Notes: a model not told the origin generated them from the sequence alone. 64,000 bases of DNA from Agriotes lineatus (GCA_940337035.1 OW679197.1:39252466-39316465); one strand, 5' to 3'; positions 10,751 through 22,465 are shown, counted from the stretch's first letter. A program made the numbers and translations.

Positions 10751-11668
10751 AGAACAGTGAATTAATTAATTACTACGCTACTCATAAAAATGCATTTCGT
10801 AATATCATACAATTTCATAAGACAACTGAGTTGGAAGTTTCAAAATCTGATTTTCTCTATTAAGACACGATCTTATGGATGGGACAATATTAACATTCAG
10901 TTTTTTACGTTTGTGCTGTCCGTATCTCTTACCTTATTTTACTCATATATTAAATTTTTGCGTAACTGAGAGCGTCTTTCCAGATGTATGGAAAAACTGC
11001 ACTAACTTGTTACTCGAGGCGCCTAAATGATGCATGCGGAACCGAGAAAATAATGCTAAATAGCCGTACGTTCCTAACAATTAAAATGTCCCTTAACAAC
11101 TCCGCTTCGCGTCGTGCTCTTAAACTCGTCACACGTGCTTTAAAGGGCGTACTTATACACTAGTATCATAATATACTCTTAAATGTCAAAAAAAGCTTGC
11201 TACAGATTATGCCAGTTTTATTATTTTCAATGGCTTCTGCGGTCAAGTTTATTTTTTGTTATCCCTGTATGTTATTAGGAGTAAACGTGTGGCGAGACCG
11301 GACGCGTTTGACTGACGAACGTAAGCTAGTCAGACAAGTCCGGCCGAGGCACACAAAGTCATTTTACTCCGAATAGCATATGCTATTTTATTTTCAAACG
11401 CCCGAACTTATACAAATAAATATATATTTCAAAATTTACGATTACCGAGAATTGACCTTTACGTCAGTTTCCGACAATCAAGAACGCCATTGTCATGTAT
11501 CTATGCCGAAAAGTGGATTTTTTATGGGACGATAGCGCCGACGGTTTAAAGTAAAAATAATAAATAATAAAGGATGCAACTAACCTAATCAAGCTAGAAC
11601 GAGGCACAGCATCTTTGGCGAATTTGGTACCTGACTGGACATTCAGGCAAATGGTCATTTTCCTAAAT
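10751..11668. other. Unassigned sequence left of the MULE gene
   Basis: No recognisable coding region. The part nearest 11668 should be the intron following the MULE exon (minus strand). A weak open frame at 11464-11658 has no recognised domain. Confidence 0.4.
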
Positions 11669-11689
11669 TTACTTTATGCCTACGATATA

Positions 11690-12173
11690 CAGGGTGTCCC
11701 AGATAAGAGCAACTACATGGGGATTTCGGAAACGGCAAGAGATACAGGGTGGCTTAAATGAGAGAAAAGTTGCGCTATTCTGAGCCCAGTCAGATGCTGT
11801 ATCGAAATTAAAAATATCTACAGGGGTTTTTAAAATATCGAGCAAAAACAAAAAATTGTGGTTTTCGAAAAATTGCAATATCGTCGCCATCTTGTAAACA
11901 AATTTAATAAAATTTGGTAATTTTGTATTAGCGACTACGGCCAATCGAATGACGTTTACGAATTTTTTCTAGGCCTTCTAGATTTTTTGCAACCATAGCC
12001 AACTTTGTTATTTCTTATGGCCGCCATATTGGATTTATACGTCATTAAATAGCGCATAAAAATACCTTTTCAACCATGTATAACAGACCTATCTTTAGAT
12101 GACGGAAAGTTAAATTTATTAAAAAAACAGTTTTTCACTTAGTTGGCTGTGAAACAAATGCCGCAGTTGTGTT
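11690..12173. repeat. Left TIR of lineage 2 element
   Basis: Inverted copy of 13435-13919. The match extends from cagggtgtccc to the block agttggctgtgaaacaaatg and a few bases beyond. Confidence 0.92.
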
Positions 12174-12298
12174 TTCTTAAAAATGTCTTTAAAAAATAAT
12201 CTTTTATTTATGATACTAAAGTTAACAACTAATACATTATTTATGATTAAACTCACAACCAAAAAAAAACCGATGACAGAGCGTTGAATTAAAATAAA

Positions 12299-13390
12299 TT
12301 AAATTAAATGTTCGAAAATTCCACCGTTGTTATTAATGCACGTCATGCATCGATGAATTAGAGACATACATGCATCTTTAACCATTTGTCCAGGCATTTC
12401 TTCAATGGTTTGAACAACGGCTGCCTCAAGTTCTTCTACTGTATTATAAGGAGTACAATAAACTTTATCCTTTAAATATCCCCAAAGGCAAAAATCAAGT
12501 GGCGTAAGGTCCGGCGAGCGAGCAGGCCAGGCAACCGGACCTCGATTTCCTATCCAGTTATTTCCATGTTGCTGATTCAAATAGTCAGTTATGATTCTTG
12601 CATTATGTGGAGGTGCTCCGTCTTGCTGGAACCACATGTTTGCTACATCTTGAAGAGGCAAATTTTCTAAAGTTTGGTCGACGTAATTTTGTAATATTTC
12701 AAGATATCGAGGTGCAATCAAATTATTATGAAAAATGTTAAATAGTACGTGTCCGTTTATGACTCCTAGCCATACATTAAAACCCCACTTAACTTGATGA
12801 CGCACCTCACGATGTAAGAACGGATTTTGATCGGCCCAGTACACGTTGTTGTGTCTGTTAAATACCCCGCAGTTTGTAAATCTGCTTTCATCAGACCACA
12901 GAACCTTAAGCGGAAATTGAGGATTTTCTTGGCATTTTTCTAAGAACCAATTGCAAAACGATATTCTCCTTTCTAAGTCACCATCTCGGAGTCCTTGACT
13001 AATATGTTCTACATATGGACGATACTTGTATTTTTTGAGAATTCTCTGAGCAGTTGATTTAGGCACTTCAACATTATTTTCGATTTGACGAAGGGAGGTA
13101 CGAGGATTGTCGATAACACTTTGCAAAACAAGATTTTCCATATTTACATTTCCCACTCTATTTCGATTGTGTTTTTTAAAGGAACCATAAGTAAGTAAAT
13201 TATTTCTAAGCATTCTGAAGATCGACAAACCTGGTTGCCGTCTTTCTGGATATCGCTGAAAGTACATATCTTGAGCTCGTTCAGCGTTCCTCCGGCACAA
13301 AATGAAACAATCATACATATCCACTTTTTCCCGATTTGAATACCTTTCCATATTAAATATAAAAATTAAACTCTTAACAGATAGAACCAA
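12299..13390 (-). CDS. DD41D mariner-type transposase, full length
   Basis: A single open frame of 363 codons. The likely start is Met14 (13351), beginning MERYSNREKVDMYDCF, which gives 350 residues. Residues 15-70 form an N-terminal helix-turn-helix of DUF4817 type, and 83-130 a second HTH (NPRTSLRQIENNVEVPKSTA). The DDE/D catalytic core has D167 in LWSDESRF, D257 in MWFQQDGAPPHNAR and D299 in RSPDLTPLDFCLWG. Exactly 41 residues separate D257 and D299, the spacing of the DD41D group (the rosa-like branch of Tc1/mariner). No frameshift, stop or missing catalytic residue is seen, so it could encode an active enzyme that binds the long TIRs and inserts at TA. The three other related copies in this window are broken. 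Whether it is expressed cannot be judged. Confidence 0.93.
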   Translation of the reverse strand: MVLSVKSLIFIFNMERYSNREKVDMYDCFILCRRNAERAQDMYFQRYPERRQPGLSIFRMLRNNLLTYGSFKKHNRNRVGNVNMENLVLQSVIDNPRTSLRQIENNVEVPKSTAQRILKKYKYRPYVEHISQGLRDGDLERRISFCNWFLEKCQENPQFPLKVLWSDESRFTNCGVFNRHNNVYWADQNPFLHREVRHQVKWGFNVWLGVINGHVLFNIFHNNLIAPRYLEILQNYVDQTLENLPLQDVANMWFQQDGAPPHNARIITDYLNQQHGNNWIGNRGPVAWPARSPDLTPLDFCLWGYLKDKVYCTPYNTVEELEAAVVQTIEEMPGQMVKDACMSLIHRCMTCINNNGGIFEHLI

Positions 13391-13434
13391 ATAAATAACA
13401 AAGTTTTGACAGATAGTTACATAGCTAAAACAAC

Positions 13435-13919
13435 AAACACAATTGCGGCATTTGTTTCACAGCCAACTAAGTGAAAAACTGTTTTTTTAATAAATTTAAC
13501 TTTCCGTCATCTAAAGATAGGTCTGTTATACATGGTTGAAAAGGTATTTTTATGCGCTATTTAATGACGTATAAATCCAATATGGCGGCCATAAGAAATA
13601 ACAAAGTTGGCTATGGTTGCAAAAAATCTAGAAGGCCTAGAAAAAATTCGTAAACGTCATTCGATTGGCCGTAGTCGCTAATACAAAATTACCAAATTTT
13701 ATTAAATTTGTTTACAAGATGGCGACGATATTGCAATTTTTCGAAAACCACAATTTTTTGTTTTTGCTCGATATTTTAAAAACCCCTGTAGATATTTTTA
13801 ATTTCGATACAGCATCTGACTGGGCTCAGAATAGCGCAACTTTTCTCTCATTTAAGCCACCCTGTATCTCTTGCCGTTTCCGAAATCCCCATGTAGTTGC
13901 TCTTATCTGGGACACCCTG
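13435..13919. repeat. Right TIR of lineage 2 element
   Basis: Inverted copy of 11690-12173, ending gggacaccctg just before TA. Confidence 0.92.
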
Positions 13920-14791
13920 TATAGTAGCCGATGGCCAAACGTGATTAACGGCGCTGTGAATAGATTGTTCAAAATCTAAAATTATTCTACACGGACTTAA
14001 AGTGAAATTAAATAATTCCGATGACTTATTTAAATTTTCAAACGTTTTAATATTCGTTTGGGTATGTTTGTTAGGAAGGAGACAAAATATCAGTGGTATG
14101 TAATGAGCATTACGTACGCAGTGAATGGTAAATAGTTGGAAGAAGAATTTAGGGGCATATTTAAATGTGCCGTCCATGTAATAAGTGTCGGCTTCTGACA
14201 AGCATTTTAAGTTGGAAACACAACCAAATATAATTATGTGATTTTCGGTATCGTTGTCCAAAAGAAAACATTCTTCTCGATCAGTTTTTGGGATGTATTC
14301 AAGACTTCGTGGACTTCATGGCTGTTTCGTGGATTGGTCGGCATGATGCTCAGACGACTTCGGTTTATGTTGTGTCTAATTAAATCGATGTCCTTCGTGG
14401 TGATGTTTCCCTTGTATGTAGAGTGAGCGACTTCCGAATTGGTTATTTTCGCTGGTCTTTCGCACAAATCGTCCACAGCCTTTCTTTTACACGAATTGCT
14501 GATGGCTTGTCTGCTTAACTTCTGCAAATCCGGATCATGATTGTGATTTAACTCGTGCCAAAGTACGATGTCATCGCCGCCTTTAAACAAAACAAAAAAT
14601 TTATTAATTAATTTAAAAAAAAAATAAAAAAGAGAAAGTAAATATATGTTACACGTGCAGGGTGCTCCTATGCAAACAAATTTGACTTGCATGTAACCAT
14701 CTCACGAGAAATTTCGAACAACTAAAATACAGGGATAGGTATCGGAATTTAGAAAATTGACTGACATTTTATAGTTGTTATTGCAACTGTA

Positions 14792-15082
14792 GTCCAGTCA
14801 AATGGTAGAAAATAGGGGAAAGTTTTGGTGGAGTTTTGATATTTGGTTCCTAATATGTTTTTTGGGTCGCTGTACACAAATATCAGGTTTTCCAATAAGA
14901 ATTTTGACCGGAAACATGTTTTTTAAGCAAAAACGGTGTAACAAAACCGATTTTTTTTTAGAAAATTGCTCGAAAGCAACTATTGGCAAACCTGATATTC
15001 GCTTACAGCGACCCAAAAAACATATAGGAACCAAATATCAAGACTCCAAAGCTTTCGCCTATTTTCTACCATTTGACTGGAC
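14792..15082. mobile_element. MITE with long inverted arms and TA duplication
   Basis: Outer ends gtccagtcaaatgg are inverted copies flanked by TA (14790-14791 and 15083-15084). The arms, roughly 110-120 bp, contain gatatttggttcct and gttttttgggtcgctgta in opposite orientation. No coding capacity. A half copy of the same family lies near 5728. Confidence 0.8.
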
Positions 15083-15084
15083 TA

Positions 15085-15883
15085 TAACTTCGCGACGCTC
15101 TCGCGGCTGAGCGATTGGTCGGAGAAAAAATCCTCGCCTACATAAAATGTAGCACATTTTTTCCTCTTTCATTTCATATAAATTCAACATTTACGAAATA
15201 GGATAGTTTTCGAGTCTTATATTAATTATGAATTATGAGTTTGATACCACATCCACACAAATCTTTTTTTGCCTGTTGACATTTTTCTTATTCTGAAAAA
15301 ACTTTAATGTCATTAAAAAAAAAATTTACGATTCAACTTATGGCCAACTAAAAAAATCGTATTATTTTGGGTTTTTTGGTATTTTGTCTATTTAGAATAA
15401 AATAAAATATTAAGTATTATATATCTTTGCAATGGTAAAAAAATTTAATTTTATGAGCTACCCAGATACAGGGTGTCCCATTAAAAAAGTGATAATTTTC
15501 AAAATATCTCAAAAATAAAAACCCTTATAATTTTTTCAAGTACGCCGCTGGATTCTACGTAAAAGGTTGCATGTTTTTTGTATTTACAATTTTTATGTAA
15601 CTCCGCTAATTAAGAAGTTGCAAGAGATTACAAAAAACAGCAGATTTTGAGAATCACCCTGTATTTCCTAAACAAATCTAGTTAGCGTAGGTCTGATTAC
15701 GCCATGAAACTAACTACTAAAAAAGAAGACGAGACATGTATATTAGTATTTTTGTATCCCTTACCCTTTAGTATGTACCCTATAATATCAACGGAAAAAA
15801 AAACCACCCTGTACATGTACATCTGATTGGAAATAACAGCTAATATGTAATATCTAATATGATGTACACAAAGAATAATTGAA
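15085..15883. other. Unassigned AT-rich sequence with mariner-end-like words
   Basis: No gene seen. cagggtgtcccattaaaa at about 15472 and caccctgta at about 15657 and 15811 resemble mariner-type termini, but they do not pair as inverted repeats, so no element is called. Confidence 0.4.
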
Positions 15884-16496
15884 AATGAACAGGGCTATGC
15901 AACCAACATTACAGTAGTTGATTTACGTTTTCTGAATGGTTTATACATGATCAGAAATATTATTTTCCCGCTGCTGATCATGTAAGTCAGTGATACAGCC
16001 TTAGTAACAAAACGTGTAAGTCGGTGATTATATTTGTTTGCTGCTTTTTCTTGACAACGGAACTTAATACTATTATTAAGCTCCTAGGATAATAAAATTA
16101 GCAAAGCAAGATGCAGATTGAGACGTTTTGTTTATAAATCGCAAGTGTTGATGTGACATGTGACACTCATAGGTAACACAACTCACGAAAATTAATCCTG
16201 GTGACAGGTGACAAACCAAATGATTTTTTCAAAAATCTAGGAAAATTTCGATAAGCAGCGGGAAAAATGTAATAAGATAACTCGGAATGTAACGCCTATT
16301 AACATTTTCGGCAGGCAACAAGCCGCTACTACGTCTTGGCTTGTACTTGCCTACCTCAAATGTTAATAGGTCCTTACATTCCTTGTGACTTAAATAGCTA
16401 TTACATCGACAGTTCTATACAATTTTTGAAAATTATAGTAGCCTAAAAACATTGTTTCAAATGTGTAACCTGTGCTGCATAACCCTGTTCATTTTA
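15884..16496. repeat. Inverted-repeat-bounded element with an internal hairpin
   Basis: aaaatgaacagggctatgca at the left is mirrored by tgcataaccctgttcatttt at the right. No clear target duplication could be defined. The interior is non-coding and holds the hairpin at 16284-16382. Confidence 0.55.
16284..16382. repeat. Foldback hairpin, about 99 nt
   Basis: ggaatgtaacgcctattaac and its near reverse complement form arms of about 45 nt, with gcaggcaacaagcc matching ggcttgtacttgcc near the loop. Confidence 0.7.
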
Positions 16497-18394
16497 TATG
16501 ATCGTGTGTGTACAATAAAATATTAAATACTCGTAACTATGACATTAAATGTACATGGAATCTGTTTGCGAATAATTAAAGGTGTCGTCGGCTGAAGTAC
16601 TCGTACACAATATTTAGCAACTTTGCCAAATTTAAACCCTCGAGTTTCAATCACCCTGTATATTTATGTAGTTTTATTCACGGATTTACCTGTGTTGCGT
16701 ATATCTGCGAGTAAAACTGTATGCATGTGTGATGGTAAGTTAAAACCCCATTTACTAACGTGCATTGTAAATAATAATTTGCCCCTTGAAGGCATAAATA
16801 TACTTTGATTGCTACATACAGGGCTTAGAAATTACTAGATTCTATACTAAATTTCAAATAAGCATGCAGTACTTAGAACTAAGCAGTAATCATAACTCTA
16901 GCCGTGATTGGCCGAAACAAAGTCATCGTTACAACCATCTAAAAATCAAATATTTTTTCAGAATTGTCAATTTGACATTAGGTATGAATCTTACAGATAT
17001 ACCTAATAGGAAAATCGATAAATAGTGAACATAAAAGGCTGCTCTACCTCTATTTGAATTATATAGGACAACATTATTGTAAAATACGGACAGTCAAACA
17101 AACTTACACTTTCCTAGTGTAAAACTCAGTTTGAGTTTAGAGCGCCACCTACTGCATTCTTATTTGAAATTTCGTATAATATTAGGTCTGTTTTTTGCCG
17201 CCCACATAGTTACAATGGTTCTGCTGTAAATTGAAAATTATGCAAAATAGCAAGCAATTAACCACCCTGTATATAGTGCATAGTATATGTACTCAACGGA
17301 ATATATTAGAATACTAAATGAAACTTACCTCCTGTATGGCATTTTTCTGGACAGCCTTTCACAGTGCAACACCACAATACTTTTTCACCTTTTAACACTT
17401 TACACTTATCTCCAAAAGATGGTTTTTAAATGACCTGCAATTAGCGGTGATGAGTTGGCCTGTACCCCATTTACCCAGTCAATTCAGACGACAATAACAT
17501 TTTATAGGCACCGTGCCTGTAAAGACTCATTTACCGAGTTAGTTCAGACGACAGTAAACGACTTTTTAACAAGTCAAGTGGAAATAAATATAGTTTATGA
17601 AATATATTCGTCAATGGTAAACTGTAATTATTGATACATTATTTTAGTTATCCGTTTAAAAAATAGGAATTAACAGTTTTTTTAGTTCTAGTTTTTCTTG
17701 AAGAAGAGTATCAGCAATTATTTGTATTAAATATTTTTATATGCACAAATTTTAAATGCACATAACAAACTTATAAATCTTTCAATCTGAGTGAGTATTC
17801 GAGACAAGAAAAATAAAAAAAGTGGTTGGAAATTTCAATAAGGAGTGAAAAAGTACGAAGATGAATTCAAGTATATCCGTACTTTTCATATAGAAGAAAT
17901 GACCAGGATTTCGCAAATTTCGTATAATAAATAAGAAATTGTTCATCAAAAAAGTATTATCAAGGCAGGGGTATTTATATAATCATTTATTCCAAATTAT
18001 TCTAACAGTCTTATAGAAATTGTTGATTTTTTGTTGCTAAAATCATAATTTACTACATGAAAGATCTTTAACAATCCGTTTACGTTGTCAGTGAAGAAGA
18101 AAGATTGTTTTAATAAGTTGTCTCAAATATATGTTTATCAATAAAATAGCAATTTGCTTGTTTGAAAGCACGATACTTGATTTTTCCGACTTCAAGAGCG
18201 TGCCAACACTGCCACTGCCACAAGTAAATTTGCCTTGATACTACAGTGATCCTAGGGGGTTTTCACAATATGCATATTTACTGTGGTTTTAAATTAAAAA
18301 ACCCTATTTCTGTGCTTGTCAATCTACTCTGTTGTATCTGTGATCTTCCACGCCCTCACGTTCGCAAACCAGTTTCTTTCAAGACTTCCAATTT
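16497..18394. other. Non-coding AT-rich stretch
   Basis: No recognised gene. An accidental 61-codon frame at 16623 has no family features. caccctgta occurs at about 16653 and 17268 as isolated mariner-end-like words. Confidence 0.4.
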
Positions 18395-18650
18395 TTACTT
18401 CCTTTTACAATAAAGGAAGTATAGGATTCACCCCAAAAATTCGAAATTGAGTTTTCAACAGATCTTCACGTTTTAGAGTCCCCTGATCCCAAAAAACATA
18501 TTTTTTTTATTGGTCTGTGTGTCTGTGTGTCTGTCTGTCTGTCTGTGAACAGAATATCTCAAAAACGAAAAGAGGTATGGCGTTGCAACTTCATATATAA
18601 ATTTTGTGTACTATGTAGATGCGACAGCAAGCTTTTGAAGAATATCGCAT
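18395..18650 (+). repeat. Dispersed repeat A-like element, copy 2, with GTCT microsatellite
   Basis: It opens with a small palindrome, acttccttttacaataaaggaagt, followed by cagatcttcacgttttagag. A (GTGT/GTCT)n tract and gaacagaatatctcaaaaacg come next. A reverse-oriented copy is at 29425-29675. Copies 1, 4 and 5 share only the cttcacgttt and GTCTGT core. Confidence 0.7.
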
Positions 18651-18989
18651 AACCGGAAGTAGGTGTTTACTCTTGTGATTTTTCAGTTTTTTTAGATTTT
18701 TTCAAAAACGGCTCTAACGATTTTTTTAAAACTTCTCATTTTTATTACATTTTTAATGTGTATTGATGTGAGATGTGATTTTCCAGTTGAATACTTCTAA
18801 ACTGGGTTTCTTTTTTTTTCTTTTTTTTATTAACTCCTATTTTAAATAGAACACCCAGTATATTATTACATTTTTGAATTCAGCTTGAAATGCTAGAAAA
18901 AATTTGTCTCTTCGCCTAACGCTCTATTTTGCACCGTTTTTGAAGAATTTGTAATTTTTTAAAATTTTTGACAAATACTTAAAGATTTA

Positions 18990-20290
18990 AAATCAAATTT
19001 TTGGCCAATTATAAGATAAGTGTGCGTGTATCACACCAGATTTTTTCTTTAAGTATTTCTGCTTTTCTCAGAAAATTGTTTTTTATACCATTAAAAGTTC
19101 TTCCCTATAACGGCTGCACGTATTCAATGCCATTATATATTTTCCCATTATTGCTGATATACGTTCTCAGGTATTTGAATTTGTTCATTTGCTTTATTTC
19201 TTCTTCTTCTAATGTGATATTATGCCTTCTTTCTTATATTGCTATGACTATCGTCTTTGTCTTTTCTGTGTTAATTTCCAGGATTACTTTTTGCATTAGC
19301 TTATTGTGTTATATTGTAGTTTTCTCTCTGTTTCTGCTAAAATAATGTATAGTGATTTTGACATTTGCACCATTTTCATTCTCTACCTCCCTATACTATA
19401 TTTGTTTGTCTTTTTCTTACTTTCTCTACTTATTTAGTCCATAATTAATATGAATAGTATCGGGTTCAGCACACAGCTTTGTCTTAAACCTCTCGTGGTT
19501 GTCTCTGACTCCTCGTTTCTTGTTCTCACTACATTTATCGTGTTGTTGTACAATATTTTGATCATCTCTATCTTCGTTTTGGTTATACCTCTGTTTTCTG
19601 ATGCATTTCATATATCTTGCCTTCTAACTCTGTCGAAGGTTTTCTTTAAATAAATGAAACATAGGTGTATCTTTTATCATTTTTTACTTACTTTTCGTTT
19701 ATTTGTCTCAGTATGAATATATTGTCTTGCACCCGCATCTCTTTCTAAAATCGCATTGATCGTCCTCTATTGAGTTTTCCAGTTTTCCTCTTAATCTTGT
19801 TTCCCTTATTCTCGCTCATTCCTTTCCCAGTATACTTAGCAATGTGACTCCTGGGTAATTGTTACAATCTCTTATATTACATTTTGTATACAGCAGCAGC
19901 CATGGGCGTAACTTGGAGAATTATTTTGGAAGAGGGGGAGGGGGCGAAATCAAAACTATCTACCACATACGAGCTATCGAACACGATTTCCACAAAATGT
20001 TTAAACCTGCATTGCAAAAGAGTGCTGCACTTGCACTTTAAAGCCAACATTTTGGAGAGGCCACTGCCTCCTTGCTTTTTCCAAGTTAGGCCTTTGGCGG
20101 CAGTATTATATGCGTCTCTTGTCTGCCAATCTTTAGGGGTTCTTTTTGCTTTTGCTATGTAGTACATTAATTTTAATATCACTTCCTTTACTGGCTCTCC
20201 TATATACTTTATCATTTCTGATGATATCCCATGTTTTCCGCCTGCCTTTCCTAAGTTTTTTTTTGTATTGTCTTTTCTAGTTCCATTTTA
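18990..20290 (-). pseudogene. RTE-type LINE reverse transcriptase, heavily decayed
   Basis: On the minus strand, several frames together give RTE-like blocks: MIKYIGEPVKEVILKLMYYI and TPKDWQ (about 20215-20115), then an FDRVRRQDI-like region (about 19640-19600). An NPILFILIMD-like region follows (about 19450), then LEEEEIKQMNKFKYL (about 19220-19150), which corresponds to the segment after the polymerase motif. Every block is separated by frameshifts or stops and the catalytic FADD motif is not readable. A 225-bp insertion lies within it at about 19887-20115. Confidence 0.55.
19887..20115. mobile_element. Probable MITE inside the RTE remnant
   Basis: tatacagcagcagccatggg at the left and an imperfect reverse complement at the right (about 20075-20112) share taacttgga. 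A G-rich run (gagggggaggggg) sits near the left end. It separates the two RTE coding blocks. Ends and target duplication are uncertain. Confidence 0.45.
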
Positions 20291-20570
20291 GTTATATATT
20301 CCACGCAGCATCTTTTGTTCGTCACTATGGGGTTTTCTTCATTTTCAAACTAATAAAGATTATTGCAATTTTTTTGGGCTCCTGACATGTAATAGTATTT
20401 TATTTTATCCTATTATGTTACTATGATAATAACTCCTTAGAAACGAGTTGCGTTAAGATGCATTTAACAGCACTAGTGTTGTTAAGAAAAATAACATACC
20501 GAGACTTTATTAGCATTTAATCACATATTGGCAGTACTGACTTGTAAAGTTGGTGACAATGTCAGTGCAT

Positions 20571-20660
20571 GTCAAATTAGATGTTAGTAGGTTAGATTTT
20601 GTTTGTTATAGACTGACGCAAAACTTAACCTGATTTTTCTCTGCTAATCTCGAATTTAAC
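20571..20660. repeat. Imperfect palindrome with ttagtaggttag motif
   Basis: gtcaaattagatgttagtag and its approximate inverse ending ctaatctcgaatttaac flank gactgacgcaaaac. The same words occur in the foldback repeat at 44335-44463, so this is a decayed relative. Confidence 0.5.
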
Positions 20661-21605
20661 ATAACCTGATAGTACTACCAACAAACAGTACTAAGTGATG
20701 CCACCACAGCCATAGCAGATATACCGAGTGACAATGAAACTAGGGCCATGCTTATATCTGCTTTATTTATTAACAGATTTAGATGAAATTGGGTTTGAGG
20801 GTATTAGGCATAATTTCGGATTGATGAACGGATACAATCAAAATGGACGACTTCCGGTTTCGCTGGAAATGCCATCAACGTTAATTTTTTAAATGGATCG
20901 CCCTGTATATTTTATGTTTTTCGGAATCTACGGCTCAAATTACCTACGACAGTGTTGCCAAATTTTTATTTTTCCAAAAGAAAAATAATATCTTTTCAAT
21001 TCTATTCTTGAACGTAGAAGGCCGTGCATGGCAAAAATCTGTTCTATTTGACTCTAGCAACTCATAAGAATTGCGATTTCATCAAAAAGATTAATACCAA
21101 TTCATTCAGGAAGGAATATAATTTGCTAAAAGCTTTTTTTAAGAAAACGTCATTTTTTTAATGGCACCTACTAAAGGCTATCTTGCCATTAGACAGCAAA
21201 TTTAATTACCAATCTAATGATATAGAAATTGCACCAATTTATCTTTATCTAAAACTCAATTTCTTTATTTACTAAATTATAAATACCTATTTTCAAGTCA
21301 ACGATTTTGAAGACATAGTAAGCCAAGAAAATCAAATATTTAATTTCGAGTCAATCGTAAAATAGGCGAATTTTTAAGATACATAAAGTAATTTAAAATG
21401 TATTAAGTTTTTTAAATGTTATTTTAGGTCGGTAACAATAAACTGAAACAAAATTAGCTGATAAGTAAGAAAATACAATTATAAACTTATTTTAGGAAAC
21501 ACATTGGTACCTATGTACAATAATTACTACAACTAAAAAATTTAAACAATATTTACAGTAAAAGTACCAAATATAAAATGTTACAACAATAAATTATTTT
21601 AGTTA

Positions 21606-22465
21606 TTAATGTCCAATTATATGCTCAAACTGTCGTCCATTTTTCCTGACACACAATCTAGTTCTATTTAGTGTACACCTCATAACGTTTCTAAGTTCGT
21701 TTTCAGAAATGTCTCGAACTGCACGTTGAACTCTGGCCCTTAAGTCATCTAAATTCGTCGGTGGTCTGGAGTAAACTTTCCATACATAAAAATCTATAGG
21801 AGTCAGATCAGGCAATCTGGCTGGCCACTAGGGTTGCCAACTGTCCCGGATTTTCCGGGACGTCCCGGATTCAAGGGTATTTTATACCCGTCCCGCAAGA
21901 ACTCCTTGCAGTCCCAGCAGTCTGGGATTTTCTTGAGCCCAATACCGTAAATTATTCCTGATGAACTTACCATTGTTTGTAAACCTAGACTCGTCTGAAA
22001 ACAGGATCTTCGAAACAAAATCATTATTTAAATCTTGATTATGCAAAAACCAATTGCAATATTCTAGTCTTCTTTCTGAGTCGTCTTCATATAAATGCTG
22101 ATGCAAATTATATTTATAGGAGCGATATTTATGCTTTTTCAATATTTTTCTGGCACTTACCCTGCTCACGTTGCATTCATTTTCCAATTCTCGCAGTGAA
22201 ACAGATGGAGAAAATTGAACATAAGCCAATATATTAGTTTCTGCCTCTTCGCTGATGATAAAGTCGTTGTGGTTTTGATTAGCCGGTTCTTTTCTTAACA
22301 TTATTTGCAATTTTCTAAAATATGTTCTTGGTGGATGCCGTCTTAAAGAAAACGAGCAGCGTACAGGGCACTTGCATTAATTGCGTTTTTTTGACATTCC
22401 CCGTATATTAGTATCATATCGATTTGTTCATTTCGAGAATAACGATACCGATTATTATCTTCCAT
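21606..22465 (-). pseudogene. DD41D-type transposase with frameshift and central deletion
   Basis: It starts at ATG 22465 (MEDNNRYRYSRNEQIDMIL), the N-terminal HTH of this family, and changes frame near 22333. It continues with FSPSVSLRELENECNVSRVS (second HTH), KILFSDESRFTNNG (first catalytic Asp) and RYWAQENPR. The block that should hold the second catalytic Asp is missing. It is replaced by about 90 bp that look like a hAT terminus (21829-21920). The frame resumes with LPDLTPIDFYVW (third Asp) and ends FEHIIGH. The enzyme is certainly dead. Confidence 0.85.
21829..21920. mobile_element. hAT-terminus-like fragment inside the transposase
   Basis: tagggttgccaactgtcccgg starts exactly where the transposase homology stops, followed by gattttccgggacgtcccgg. 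This resembles the ends of hAT elements that begin CAGGGTTGCCAAC. Only one end is visible, so an insertion followed by deletion is likely. Confidence 0.5.

Larger units (their letters stand above)
11690..13919. mobile_element. DD41D mariner-type transposon with intact transposase (lineage 2)
   Basis: A complete 2230-bp element. It is flanked by TA at 11688-11689 and 13920-13921 and bounded by inverted cagggtgtcccagataagag ends. Long TIRs of about 485 bp (11690-12173 and 13435-13919) are almost identical. They enclose one uninterrupted 363-codon transposase. It lies inside a MULE exon. The intact frame and near-identical TIRs argue for recent insertion. Confidence 0.95.
11669..14702 (-). pseudogene. 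FLYWCH/MULE-transposase gene, split by a DD41D transposon
   Basis: Reading on the minus strand: a FLYWCH-like zinc-finger end begins DGYMQVKFVC (about 14700-14650). A short AT-rich intron follows, with acceptor TTTAAAG before GCGGCGATGACATC at about 14580. The finger end resumes as GDDIVLWHELNHNHDPDL. Next is a linker, then a MULE domain with TYYMDGTFKYAPKFFFQLFT, HYIPLIFCLLPNKH and IILDFEQSIHSAVNHVWPSAT. The exon is interrupted at 13919 by the transposon. Beyond it, four codons (IVGIK) lead to a good donor, AA|GTAAAT, near 11670. One frameshift lies near 14260. FLYWCH/MULE proteins occur both as Mutator-like transposases and as domesticated insect genes. No terminal repeats are visible, so either origin is open. 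Confidence 0.7.

Noticed and set aside
13665..13979. 104-codon plus-strand frame and its twin at 11669-11944
   Set aside because: Both are the long TIRs of the DD41D element translated. The identical peptides are a by-product of the inverted repeats.
14802..15110. 102-codon plus and 78-codon minus frames
   Set aside because: They lie on the inverted arms of the MITE at 14792-15082.
15472..15818. Mariner MITE bounded by cagggtg and caccctg
   Set aside because: Similarity stops after seven bases. No inverted match extends inward, and this short word is common in the window.
19001..19345. 114-codon hydrophobic plus-strand 'membrane protein'
   Set aside because: Antisense to an A/T-rich RTE remnant. 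T-rich codons give an artificial Phe/Leu/Ile-rich peptide.
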